Assembly: GCA_023129805.1 (NCBI GenBank)
Contig: JAGMBK010000054.1
Span: 1 to 11,373 of the forward strand
Reading direction: 5' to 3'
Origin: Candidatus Zixiibacteriota bacterium
GTDB lineage: Bacteria; Zixibacteria; MSB-5A5; SM1-73
Length of the DNA: 11,373 nt
The notes beneath the pieces are model-generated. The model did no database searches, was not told the DNA's origin, and was given only the letters and a program-made list of their open reading frames with translations. This document shows positions 1 to 6,226 of this stretch, one piece after another. The translations under genes were made by a program, and so were the position numbers. How positions within the stretch are numbered: the first letter of the stretch is position 1; each line of letters starts with the position of its first letter.

Positions 1-80
1 ATACTGTAATGGCGCGAGTCTCCCTTCTCATCGGCAGGGCGCAGTTTCTCCTCATCAATTGGTTACACTTGATAAAGTGA
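1..80 (+). CDS. 3' end of a small multi-pass membrane protein, paralog of the gene at 2517-3122
   Basis: Only the last 25 codons and the TGA stop (78-80) lie in the window; the first complete codon is at 3-5. The encoded tail is identical in protein sequence to the last 25 residues of the membrane protein at 2517-3122. The two DNA copies differ at 9 of 80 positions and every difference is synonymous. This is therefore the end of a second gene of the same family held by purifying selection, not a recent DNA copy. Similarity stops at the stop codon. No function can be assigned to the family from sequence alone. Confidence 0.85.
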   Translation, partial: TVMARVSLLIGRAQFLLINWLHLIK

Positions 81-93
81 AGGGTTTATGTTT

Positions 94-137
94 TGTGTAT
101 CCGTGGGATAACGAAAACTTCGAAAAGAGGATACGCA
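94..137. repeat. imperfect inverted repeat after the paralog stop codon
   Basis: The arms TGTGTATCC (94-102) and GGATACGCA (129-137) pair over 9 bp with one G-T wobble. The hairpin begins 14 bases after the stop codon at 78-80. It could help end transcription of the upstream gene, but no T-run follows, so a classical intrinsic terminator is not supported. Confidence 0.35.
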
Positions 138-289
138 TTAGTTTTTATTGAAGAAGAGATGAGGAACAGAAGAAAAAGCAAGAACCCTGAATCTTGAGAG
201 TTTCAGCGGTCTGTGGACATTTGTTAGAAAAGGGAATGTGGGTGTGAAATGTCAAAAAGTGAACAATTTACAAATTTCGTAAAAAAGTA

Positions 290-317
290 TTGCGTATTTC
301 TGACGACACATTATATT
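290..317 (+). promoter_or_regulatory. putative sigma70-type promoter of the C39-like cassette
   Basis: A TTGCGT -35 box (290-295) is separated by 16 bases from a TATATT -10 box (312-317). It lies about 50 bases upstream of the small ORF at 369. The same hexamers with the same spacing occur at 4856-4883, ahead of another gene, which raises confidence that both are real promoters. Confidence 0.4.
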
Positions 318-368
318 ATGAAATCGTAAGAGGTAAAGCATTGAAAAACCCATGGCCTAGGAGGAGAG

Positions 369-566
369 ATGGGTCGACACAAATCCGCCAAGAAGTCAGG
401 GGGGGATTTTTTGTCAAATGACGCTTTATACTCGCTCGCCGTCGATTGGGATAAGAGTGATCAGGAATTCTCAGAGCGCTACAAGGCTATTCAGGACTTC
501 GAAAAACAACTGGACAAAGACATGCGAATAACCAATGCCGACCTGAAGAAAGAATTCCAAATTTAG
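369..566 (+). CDS. small hydrophilic protein of unknown function, first gene of the C39-like cassette
   Basis: This 65-residue protein is not recognised. It is highly charged, has no membrane segment or signal peptide, and has a basic N-terminus (GRHKSAKKSGG). The middle and C-terminal part (about 26-60) is probably helical and rich in Asp, Glu, Lys and Gln. The start is well supported by an AGGAGGAG Shine-Dalgarno stretch (359-366) just before the ATG at 369. It ends 9 bases before the GTG of the cysteine-peptidase-like gene, so the two are almost certainly cotranscribed. A partner, substrate or inhibitor of the larger protein are all possible roles, and none is shown by the sequence. The SGG at residues 10-12 is too near the N-terminus and lacks the usual hydrophobic pattern to be read as a C39 leader site. 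Confidence 0.7.
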   Translation: MGRHKSAKKSGGDFLSNDALYSLAVDWDKSDQEFSERYKAIQDFEKQLDKDMRITNADLKKEFQI

Positions 567-575
567 GACTTTTGT

Positions 576-2105
576 GTGGCTAGACTATTGTCCTACCAAG
601 TACTCAAATTTAACCTGCAGAACCTGAGAAACTCATTTAGTAATCAGCATATTCCTCGGGAAAATTTGAACCAGTTCTCTAAGCTTAATTATTTGCATCG
701 ATACCTCAGGGAGCTACGATGTGCAACAATGGTCATCGAGCACGACTATGTTGACGGGGACTATCTTGATGATTATACCCAATACTACGCGAAGTGTTTT
801 AAGCCATACGAACGGTTTTGCAGGCGCTTGCATTTCTTTTCTGCCGAGTTTAATAGAAAACAATTCACTTCCCTAATTGAAAAGAAAATACCAAACAACG
901 AAGAGGAAAGGTTTGTCAAGAATTACTTGGGCTTCGCAGTAGCAAAACCCCTTCCAGAGGCGATTATTGGTCGAACCGTCTTGAAAACTTACCCCCTGGA
1001 CGGCGGGAGAAGGAACTTCCATGGTATTCGCGAATATCAGGTCAACCTCTACGGTATAAAATTTAAGATAGATAGTTTAGCGTTTCACGAGCAGGATACC
1101 GTAGTGGGGGCTTGTGCAACCTCGGCGTTGTGGTCAGCTTTTCAGAAGACCTGCCATCTCTTCGGAAAGGAAGCGCCAACGCCTGCTACGATAACTCAAC
1201 TTGGCACGCGCCACATCCTGTCATCACGTGCGCTGCCGTCGCATGGCTTAAGTGTCGAACAAATATGTGAGGCTGTTCGCGCTGTGGGTCTTGAACCAGA
1301 GGTTTACAAGGTCAATCCGAGCGTTCCAGTCGTAAGTCTTATATATGCCTACCTCCGAGCAGGACTTCCCGCAATTCTGGCAATTAACGTGCAACAACGC
1401 GGGTTGCATGGTGTCACAGTGTTGGGGTATTCGATTGAAGAGGGATCAGTGAGAGAAACTGAAGTGTTGTCGGGTTACCGAATGCCCCCACTCATGGGGC
1501 TTCGCATTAGCAAGTTGTACGCGCACGATGATCAAATCGGGCCGTTCGCCAGAATGATTATTCATCCTGGTGCTGAGCAGTATCCGGTCAGGTTCAAAGG
1601 CACATGGTCCACTCTGCATGGTCAAGATGCATGGTTAGACCCGGTATACGTTATCGTTCCAGTTTACCACAAGATAAGAATCAAGTTTCTCGAAGTACTC
1701 AAGTGGCCTCACAGATTAACGCAATTTTTTCAGTTCTTGGGGTTGACCAGCACCTCTGGTCCTCTCAGGCTACGATGGGATATCTTCCTCTCAACCGTAA
1801 ATGAACTAAAAAATAGTCTCAGGGTTTTGATGCCAAATAGCCAGCTTCTTAAATGTATTAATGTCCGCTCGCATCCAAGGTTTATTTGGCGCGTCCGGGC
1901 GTATCACGAGACTGTACCCCTTTTCGAAATGCTGGTAGACGCAACCGATATAGCGAGGTCGTTTTTTCCATATTTGGTTTGGTTCGAGCACCTTGGAATG
2001 CGGAACGTGATCCGTTCTCAAGTGGGGCGGCGTGACTGGGACGAGGCGGTAACAAGGTACCTATCTTCAAAATTTGTAAAGCTCTTTCGGGAGGCAGTCG
2101 CCTGA
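576..2105 (+). CDS. large protein with a C39/papain-like cysteine peptidase core
   Basis: This 509-residue protein has no signal peptide or clear membrane segment. The N-terminal part (about 1-165) is of unknown type. Residues 170-330 look like a papain-fold cysteine peptidase of the C39-like kind. Gln173 could form the oxyanion hole, Cys180 in GACATSALW is the likely nucleophile, His278 lies in GLHGVTVLGY, and Asp318 or Asp319 in AHDDQIGPFARM would complete the triad. Between Cys and His, the segment around 223-246 has the helix-turn pattern usual in C39 domains. The C-terminal part (about 340-509) is unassigned and rich in aromatic residues. The start is GTG at 576 with AGGA at 565-568 upstream. 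It follows the 65-residue gene closely. Unlike bacteriocin exporters of the C39 type, it has no transporter domain. Its substrate is unknown; peptidase, transglutaminase-like or degenerate activity are all possible. Confidence 0.65.
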   Translation: MARLLSYQVLKFNLQNLRNSFSNQHIPRENLNQFSKLNYLHRYLRELRCATMVIEHDYVDGDYLDDYTQYYAKCFKPYERFCRRLHFFSAEFNRKQFTSLIEKKIPNNEEERFVKNYLGFAVAKPLPEAIIGRTVLKTYPLDGGRRNFHGIREYQVNLYGIKFKIDSLAFHEQDTVVGACATSALWSAFQKTCHLFGKEAPTPATITQLGTRHILSSRALPSHGLSVEQICEAVRAVGLEPEVYKVNPSVPVVSLIYAYLRAGLPAILAINVQQRGLHGVTVLGYSIEEGSVRETEVLSGYRMPPLMGLRISKLYAHDDQIGPFARMIIHPGAEQYPVRFKGTWSTLHGQDAWLDPVYVIVPVYHKIRIKFLEVLKWPHRLTQFFQFLGLTSTSGPLRLRWDIFLSTVNELKNSLRVLMPNSQLLKCINVRSHPRFIWRVRAYHETVPLFEMLVDATDIARSFFPYLVWFEHLGMRNVIRSQVGRRDWDEAVTRYLSSKFVKLFREAVA

Positions 2106-2193
2106 TATGTCCGGAAGGCTCAGTTGCGAAATAACGTGCTGACTGTGGTATCGTTGAGAAGTCAGGTGTGGTTCCTTCTCCGTCGTGTTTCTC

Positions 2194-2240
2194 GATGCAT
2201 CGGTATTAGGACATGCCAATGCTCTTATAGCTTCTACACA
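2194..2240 (-). repeat. decayed, inverted copy of the two-hairpin element
   Basis: GATGCATCGGTATTAGGAC at 2194-2212 differs by one base from the reverse complement of the right end of the intact element at 9870-9976. The similarity then fades through 2240 (AATGC, TAGCTTC fragments). Only one arm of the right hairpin is recognisable, so this is probably a truncated or mutated relic. Confidence 0.4.
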
Positions 2241-2274
2241 TCCTGAAGGGTGCGGCAACCACCTCTCGTGTCCC

Positions 2275-2320
2275 TCTCCCCTGGGGGAGATTCGTATAAA
2301 TGTGCGTATGCACTCATACG
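2275..2320. repeat. two adjacent perfect inverted repeats
   Basis: TCTCCCC (2275-2281) and GGGGAGA (2284-2290) pair perfectly around a 2-base centre. CGTATG (2305-2310) and CATACG (2315-2320) pair around CACT. No T-run follows either, so they look like repetitive extragenic palindromes rather than terminators. Confidence 0.5.
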
Positions 2321-2344
2321 AGCTTCGCAGGGAAGGTTGAAAAT

Positions 2345-2386
2345 CCCGCCAGAGGGGCGAACCGTATGGTTCTCCCCAGAGGCGGG
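2345..2386. repeat. long composite palindrome with a GAACC-N4-GGTTC core
   Basis: CCCGCC (2345-2350) pairs with GGCGGG (2381-2386). Next come matched AGA triplets, then GGGGCGAACC (2354-2363) pairs with GGTTCTCCCC (2368-2377) with one mismatch, closing on a GTAT loop. The GAACC/GGTTC core recurs at 7803-7820 and, in inverted order, at 8102-8118, so it appears to be a motif used repeatedly in this genome. Confidence 0.6.
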
Positions 2387-2516
2387 GGCGAGGGGGAATC
2401 AAGTATATCGTACAAATCGAAGATGCGTGTATATTTCCGCGCAGGTGCATTAAAAATTTTGATTTTTGAATTGCAATTTTAAATTTTGCTCTTTGAATTT
2501 TTAATTTGACTAAATT

Positions 2517-3122
2517 ATGAACTTAGAATTCATCGGAATCACCATCGCTGCCCTTTTAACCCTGTGTATATACAGCTTTTTGTATAAAGACAACCCCTTT
2601 TACAAATTTGCCGAGCACATCTTTGCCGGTCTATCGGCTGGATACTATGTGGGACTGGTGTGGCACTCCATCATAAAGCAACAGCTTATCGGTCCGCTTT
2701 TTGAGGAAAGGCAACTCCTTTTCATCATCCCCGCCATTCTGGGAATCTTGATGTTCACCAGATTCATCCCCAAGATCACCTGGCTTTCTCGCATCTCGTT
2801 GGCTTTTGTGATAGGCAACACTGCCGGAATCTTTCTGATTCAGCAACTGCATGGATTGGTGCTACCGCAGGTGAGAAATACTTTCACGGTGGCTCTGAAT
2901 TTTTCCGGAGTAGTCCTAATCGTAGGCGTAATCTCCACACTGATCTACTTTTACTTCTCCAAAGAGCACAAGGGAGCCTTAGGACTCACCGCTGGTTTGG
3001 GCATTTGGTTTATAATGATCTCGTTTGGAGCGTCGTTCGGTTATACTGTAATGGCGCGAGTCTCCCTCCTAATCGGCAGAGCCCAGTTTCTCCTGATCAA
3101 CTGGCTACATTTAATAAAGTGA
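2517..3122 (+). CDS. small multi-pass integral membrane protein, family unknown
   Basis: This 201-residue protein is very hydrophobic. About six membrane segments are visible, near residues 5-22, 33-53, 67-83, 91-110, 127-147 and 155-176, followed by a mixed hydrophobic tail. Conserved-looking charged and polar pieces include LYKDNPFYKFAEHIF (22-36) and the tail GRAQFLLINWLHLIK. The ATG at 2517 is the earliest possible start, because an in-frame TAA lies two codons upstream. No Shine-Dalgarno sequence precedes it, so translation may depend on an AT-rich leader or a leaderless transcript. The 3' end matches the partial gene at 1-80 with only synonymous changes, so the genome carries at least two copies under selection. 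It does not resemble a known transporter well enough to name one. Confidence 0.8.
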   Translation: MNLEFIGITIAALLTLCIYSFLYKDNPFYKFAEHIFAGLSAGYYVGLVWHSIIKQQLIGPLFEERQLLFIIPAILGILMFTRFIPKITWLSRISLAFVIGNTAGIFLIQQLHGLVLPQVRNTFTVALNFSGVVLIVGVISTLIYFYFSKEHKGALGLTAGLGIWFIMISFGASFGYTVMARVSLLIGRAQFLLINWLHLIK

Positions 3123-3182
3123 CAGAACCTCACACTCTAATGGTTTTTGACTAATTAAATTACCACTTAATCATATCACTAG

Positions 3183-3234
3183 TTGCGTGGGGATATTGTT
3201 CCGTATGGATTCCATACGCATTATCCCGACGCAA
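3183..3234. repeat. compound hairpin, outer 13-bp stem around an inner 7-bp stem
   Basis: The outer arms TTGCGTGGGGATA (3183-3195) and TATCCCGACGCAA (3222-3234) pair with one mismatch. Inside, CGTATGG (3202-3208) pairs perfectly with CCATACG (3212-3218) around ATT. The nested architecture resembles a repetitive palindromic element. Confidence 0.6.
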
Positions 3235-3255
3235 AGTCAAACTCCACCAAAGGAA

Positions 3256-3283
3256 TGCATCGGGACTACAAAGTCCCGATGCA
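3256..3283. repeat. perfect 12-bp inverted repeat
   Basis: TGCATCGGGACT (3256-3267) and AGTCCCGATGCA (3272-3283) pair perfectly around ACAA. The GCATCGG start is shared with the right hairpin of the 107-bp two-hairpin element, so it may be a related single-hairpin member. Confidence 0.65.
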
Positions 3284-3389
3284 ACTAAGAGTCTTCATCT
3301 TGCCAGAGGCGGGACGGCTATCTTATTCTGCAGTAGCCGCCCATCTGGGCGCCGCTTTTCCTGTGTCTGCCGGACTCAGGAATGGAGGC

Positions 3390-3420
3390 GTAGGGGCTCG
3401 ATTCATCGAACCCCGCCTAC
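3390..3420. repeat. imperfect GTAGGGGC-type hairpin
   Basis: GGGGCTCGAT (3393-3402) pairs with ATCGAACCCC (3405-3414) with one mismatch around TC, and the flanking GTA (3390-3392) and TAC (3418-3420) can extend the stem past a GCC bulge. Hairpins with GTAGGGGC ends are familiar dispersed repeats in metagenomic bacterial genomes. Confidence 0.5.
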
Positions 3421-3622
3421 TCTGCGATTGCCACCAGAGAGGAAAACCGGGTCTGCTCAAAAATCTTAAACCTCCAGACTCATAATACGTAGATGAAAGA
3501 GTCGGCTGTTTTCTTTTTCCTTGTAAGAGAAGGCTTAGTTTATTATCACAACTGTTTAGCAGAAAAATATAAAAAGAAGCGTTCTGTGCCGAACTTATAA
3601 AGATCTCAATCAGGAGAATATC

Positions 3623-4726
3623 ATGAGACCCTATTTTGTTTACTTAGTGATTTTCTTGATGGTAAATATCGGTAATTCTTTTGCTTCCTCATTGGACATC
3701 ACCTATCGGGGTAATGGCATAAGTTTCGGCAATTCCAAGAGAATAAATGGAATACGTTTCAATCTGGTTGATAAAGATGTGGAGAGGATAAACGGTTTTA
3801 ATTTGACCTTCTGGAAACCAAAAGACAATCCCGATGCAGTAATTACAGGTTTCGCCCTGGGGCTGGTAGGACCGGAAGCCAACCAGTTAAACGGTTTTGC
3901 AATTGGTGGAGTTGCAGTGGCCGCAGAAGAGATAAGAGGTATCTCTTTTGGAACTGTAGGAGTTGCGTCTCACACTATAACCGGCATAACAATTGGAGGT
4001 GTTGGGCTTGCCACTGAAAGCCTGGATGGTATTGGTTTTGGAATTGTCGGTCTTGCGGCTGGGAGAATAAACGGAATAGCAATTGGAGGCGTGGGGCTGG
4101 CAACCGGGAGCCTGAATGGTTTTGCTTTGGGGGGAGTCGGAGCTGCCGCCCAGGCTGTAAATGGTGTAGCCATTGGAGGTGTCGGACTTACAAGCCAAAC
4201 TATAAATGGTATTACAATTGGTGGAGTCGGAATTGGGGCAAAGGAGATAACCGGAATAACGATCGGAGGTATTGGGGTTGGCGCAAGCGAAGTAACAGGC
4301 TTGACAATTGGAGGTGTGGGAGTTGGGGCAGAAGATATAACAGGCATCACAATCGGAGGTATTGGGGTTGGCGCAAGCGAAGTAACAGGCTTGACAATTG
4401 GAGGAGTGGGAGTTGGGGCAAAAGATATAACAGGCATCACAATTGGAGGTATCGGGGTTGGAGCTGAAGAAATAACCGGTTTTACAATCGGAGGAGCAAA
4501 ACTGCAGTCTGAGAACTTAACCGGTCTTGCTGTGGGAGGCTATTGCAAGGTCAAAAGAAATTTAAGCGGCGTCTCTGTTGGAATCTTCAATTATGCCAGG
4601 TGCCTCAATGGCGTGCAAATCGGGGTTCTCAACTATTGCGGAAACAATCCGAAATTCTTAAGGCTCTTGCCGATCATCAATGTGCATATTGGCAAAGAGC
4701 ACCACAGATATCGACACAACGACTAA
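3623..4726 (+). CDS. secreted protein of 15-residue glycine-rich repeats
   Basis: This 367-residue protein begins with a signal peptide (hydrophobic core about 4-14, probable cleavage near residues 22-23 in SFASS). From residue 76 to 301 a glycine recurs exactly every 15 residues in about sixteen units with the consensus G-(I/L)-T-I-G-G-(V/I)-G-V-G-A-x-x-(I/V)-T. Two looser units follow, around GVSVGIFNY and GVQIGVLNY. Such a regular short repeat with alternating hydrophobic and glycine positions suggests a beta-solenoid, probably outside the inner membrane. The C-terminal GVQIGVLNY-type units recall the LA_2272-type surface repeat described from Leptospira; that match is from memory and moderate. 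AGGAG (3612-3616) supports the ATG at 3623. No catalytic motif is seen. A surface, adhesive or structural role is inference. Confidence 0.8.
   Translation: MRPYFVYLVIFLMVNIGNSFASSLDITYRGNGISFGNSKRINGIRFNLVDKDVERINGFNLTFWKPKDNPDAVITGFALGLVGPEANQLNGFAIGGVAVAAEEIRGISFGTVGVASHTITGITIGGVGLATESLDGIGFGIVGLAAGRINGIAIGGVGLATGSLNGFALGGVGAAAQAVNGVAIGGVGLTSQTINGITIGGVGIGAKEITGITIGGIGVGASEVTGLTIGGVGVGAEDITGITIGGIGVGASEVTGLTIGGVGVGAKDITGITIGGIGVGAEEITGFTIGGAKLQSENLTGLAVGGYCKVKRNLSGVSVGIFNYARCLNGVQIGVLNYCGNNPKFLRLLPIINVHIGKEHHRYRHND
4262..4441 (+). repeat. tandem 90-bp duplication inside the repeat-protein gene
   Basis: Bases 4262-4351 and 4352-4441 match at 88 of 90 positions. Each block encodes two 15-residue units. 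Other units in the gene are much more diverged at DNA level, so this pair is a recent in-frame expansion, probably by slippage or unequal recombination. Confidence 0.9.
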
Positions 4727-5065
4727 TTCCACGCCCGGATAAACAATAGGAACATCCACCCCGCCATTTCTTGTTTTTTTCATCACCCCAATCACCAATA
4801 TTCTTTGCGTCACAACGTCCTTTCTTGCCCCTTGTATTTTGCCCCTGCTTTTTTCTTGCGTAGCTTCAGATAAACTCTATATTGGAAAAAGTCAAAACTT
4901 CATTTGAGGTCCGGGTCAAACCTCACCACAACCTGGTTCTCTTACCAGGCAAACAAGGTATTTGGATTGTTGCCAGTTATCAGAAATTCAACTCAAACCA
5001 GGGAGGTTTATATAAAAAATGGGTTTTGTGAGGAAAACAAAAATGCTCTGTTTGGAGGGGATTGA
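4727..5065. other. 339-base gap ahead of the DUF3147-type gene
   Basis: The first 130 bases are pyrimidine-rich on this strand and contain no palindrome of note. The candidate promoter at 4856-4883 gives a leader of roughly 175 bases. The leader contains AACCTGGTT (4930-4938), whose CCTGG matches CCAGG at 4946-4950 as a weak inverted repeat. It also holds a short open frame at 5019-5084 that overlaps the start of the following gene. Confidence 0.45.
4856..4883 (+). promoter_or_regulatory. putative promoter of the DUF3147-type gene
   Basis: TTGCGT (4856-4861), a 16-base spacer and TATATT (4878-4883) repeat exactly the box sequences and spacing seen at 290-317. The spacer sequences are otherwise unrelated, so the shared boxes are not part of a larger duplication. 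Confidence 0.4.
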
Positions 5066-5084
5066 ATGCTCTATTATGTTTTAA
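5019..5084 (+). CDS. possible 21-residue leader peptide overlapping the next gene
   Basis: An ATG at 5019 opens a 21-codon frame ending TAA at 5082-5084, in a different frame from the membrane gene that starts at 5066. GGAGG (5002-5006) lies upstream, but at 12 bases it is further than ideal. The arrangement would allow translational coupling. The peptide has no distinctive composition, so this may be chance. Confidence 0.2.
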   Translation: MGFVRKTKMLCLEGIECSIMF

Positions 5085-5416
5085 AGCTTACCATATCAGC
5101 TCTGTTAATAGTCGCCATATCTGAAATCTCAAAGAGATATTCTTTGGCTGCCGGAATCTTGGCTTCTTTGCCCATTGTGTCTGTTCTGGCGATGATCTGG
5201 CTTTACATTGATACCGCAAGCATCGAAAAGGTTTCCAAGCTTTCCACCAGTATTTTCTGGATGGTTTTACCTTCGCTTTCATTATTTCTAATGCTTCCAT
5301 TGCTTTTGAAAAACAAAGTGCCTTTTTATCCAGCATTGATAATTTCGTGGCTGGTCATGGTTTGTCTTTATTTAGCTATGATTTTGCTTTTGAAAAAATT
5401 AGGCATAACAATATAA
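5066..5416 (+). CDS. DUF3147/GlpM-like small inner-membrane protein
   Basis: This 116-residue protein has four predicted membrane segments (about 4-20, 27-47, 61-82 and 88-110). The pattern matches my recollection of the DUF3147/GlpM family: a first helix ending in a SEISKR-type motif (19-24), a LAAGILASLP stretch (27-36), and a WLY pair after the second helix. The length is normal for the family. GGAGGGG just upstream (about 5053-5060) supports the ATG at 5066. The biochemical function of the family is not established. Neither neighbour suggests a pathway; the following DUF454-type gene is another small membrane protein, separated by the two-hairpin element. Confidence 0.7.
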   Translation: MLYYVLKLTISALLIVAISEISKRYSLAAGILASLPIVSVLAMIWLYIDTASIEKVSKLSTSIFWMVLPSLSLFLMLPLLLKNKVPFYPALIISWLVMVCLYLAMILLLKKLGITI

Positions 5417-5435
5417 ATAATCTTCGAAAAGCTCT

Positions 5436-5542
5436 GATGCTTCGGGAATAGTCTCAAGATCCCCCGCAAAATGCGGGGGAGAATTCCCGAAGCTTGGTAG
5501 CATCGGCATTTCCTTCAGGATGAATCCTCATGCCGATGCATC
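5436..5542 (+). repeat. 107-bp two-hairpin dispersed element, copy A
   Basis: The left hairpin has outer arms GCTTCGGGAAT (5439-5449) and ATTCCCGAAGC (5483-5493) around an inner perfect stem CCCCCGCA (5461-5468) / TGCGGGGG (5472-5479). The right hairpin has arms GCATCGGCAT (5500-5509) and ATGCCGATGC (5530-5539). The same element occurs at 9870-9976. By hand alignment the copies differ at about 16 positions and two 1-base indels, nearly all in loops, while the stems are kept. It carries no open frame. It starts 19 bases after the stop of the upstream gene, so it may also act as a 3' end structure. It is best called a REP-like or MITE-like element. Confidence 0.85.
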
Positions 5543-5557
5543 CAAGGCGGTTCGGAT

Positions 5558-6025
5558 ATGAACGAGATGCACGTAATTAATAGTAGAATTATTGTGAAAA
5601 GGAAAGACAGGGAGCAATGCGCTGATGGTTTCAACCAGATAAACAAAACATCGAGTAGATTGATCAGAGGGATATTGATTACTGCAGGAACCCTCTTTGT
5701 GGGGCTGGGAGTTCTTGGAATATTTATACCCCTCTTACCCACCACTCCCTTCCTCTTACTTGCGGCTGCATGCTATGCCAAAAGCTCAAAAAGATTTTAC
5801 CATTGGCTCTTGACCAACAAATGGTTTGGAAATTACATCAAAAATTATCGAGAAAAAAAAGGAGTTCCGTTAAAAGTAAAGCTCTCATCCATTTCTTTAT
5901 TGTGGATCACAATACTGTTTTCCGCTGTTTTTGTAGTTGACACTCTTTTGTTTAGAATCATTTTGATTTTAATAGCTATTGGGGTTACTATACATATCCT
6001 CTCTATTCGAACTTTAAAGCAATAA
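5558..6025 (+). CDS. DUF454 (YbaN-like) inner-membrane protein
   Basis: This 155-residue protein carries the hallmark DUF454 segment at about 46-84: LGVLGIFIPLLPTTPFLL, then a small-residue stretch, then YAKSSKRFYHWL. One membrane segment covers about 38-60 and 62-72, and two more lie near 110-127 and 130-150. The WFGNYIKNYREKKGVPLKVK region (89-108) matches the polar loop of the family. The N-terminal 35 residues are longer and more charged than usual for the family, and no strong ribosome site precedes 5558, so the true start may be the ATG at 5567 or further in. Its function is unknown. It lies directly after the two-hairpin element. Confidence 0.8.
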   Translation: MNEMHVINSRIIVKRKDREQCADGFNQINKTSSRLIRGILITAGTLFVGLGVLGIFIPLLPTTPFLLLAAACYAKSSKRFYHWLLTNKWFGNYIKNYREKKGVPLKVKLSSISLLWITILFSAVFVVDTLLFRIILILIAIGVTIHILSIRTLKQ

Positions 6026-6226
6026 CCGGGAATAATAATAGATTCTTGAAATGGTTTGGGAAATTAGAAACTTATGCGACTTCGCGCAACAGCCGACATG
6101 TGGTTCGTCCCAATGAAAGCGCAAATCACCAAATGCCTTTCCCCAGCTTCGCTTCCTTCAGTCCCTCACAACAGGCGGGATAGGTCGGTACTTCGGAAGC
6201 ACGTAAAACGTTCAGAAAGATTCCGC

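Larger units (their letters stand above)
2106..2516. other. 411-base gap with stacked palindromes and an AT-rich end
   Basis: No convincing gene is present. The short open frames here run through palindromes and have no family resemblance. From left to right it holds a decayed inverted copy of the two-hairpin element (2194-2240), three perfect or near-perfect inverted repeats (2275-2386), and a very AT-rich stretch (about 2449-2516) with the small palindrome AATTGCAATT directly before the membrane gene. A promoter for that gene probably lies in the AT-rich part, but no convincing pair of boxes was found. Confidence 0.6.
3123..3622. other. 500-base gap with a cluster of palindromes
   Basis: No gene is supported here. 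An open frame through 3183-3485 exists only because it crosses palindromes and has no protein-like composition. The stretch contains a compound hairpin (3183-3234), a perfect 12-bp inverted repeat (3256-3283), a short CGCCCA/TGGGCG hairpin near 3350, and an imperfect hairpin (3390-3420). The last 120 bases before the repeat-protein gene are AT-rich and should hold its promoter. TTATCA (3543-3548) and TATAAA (3568-3573) are candidate boxes, but the 19-base spacing is wide. Confidence 0.55.

Noticed and set aside
1..80. Direct repeat with 3043-3122 read as attachment sites of an integrated element
   Set aside because: All 9 differences are synonymous and similarity ends at the stop codon, which fits paralogous genes, not short att repeats.
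369..410. SGG at residues 10-12 of the small protein as a C39 double-glycine cleavage site
   Set aside because: The leader would be only 12 residues and lacks the hydrophobic pattern of double-glycine leaders.
2067..2450. 127-residue minus-strand open frame
   Set aside because: It overlaps the end of the C39-like gene and runs through palindromes; it has no family resemblance and no ribosome site.
3183..3485. 100-residue open frame as a gene
   Set aside because: Its TTG start lies in an arm of a hairpin and the frame crosses three palindromes; the composition is not protein-like.
3970..4440. 156-residue proline-rich minus-strand frame
   Set aside because: It is the antisense shadow of the 15-residue repeat gene, whose regular codons leave the reverse frame open.
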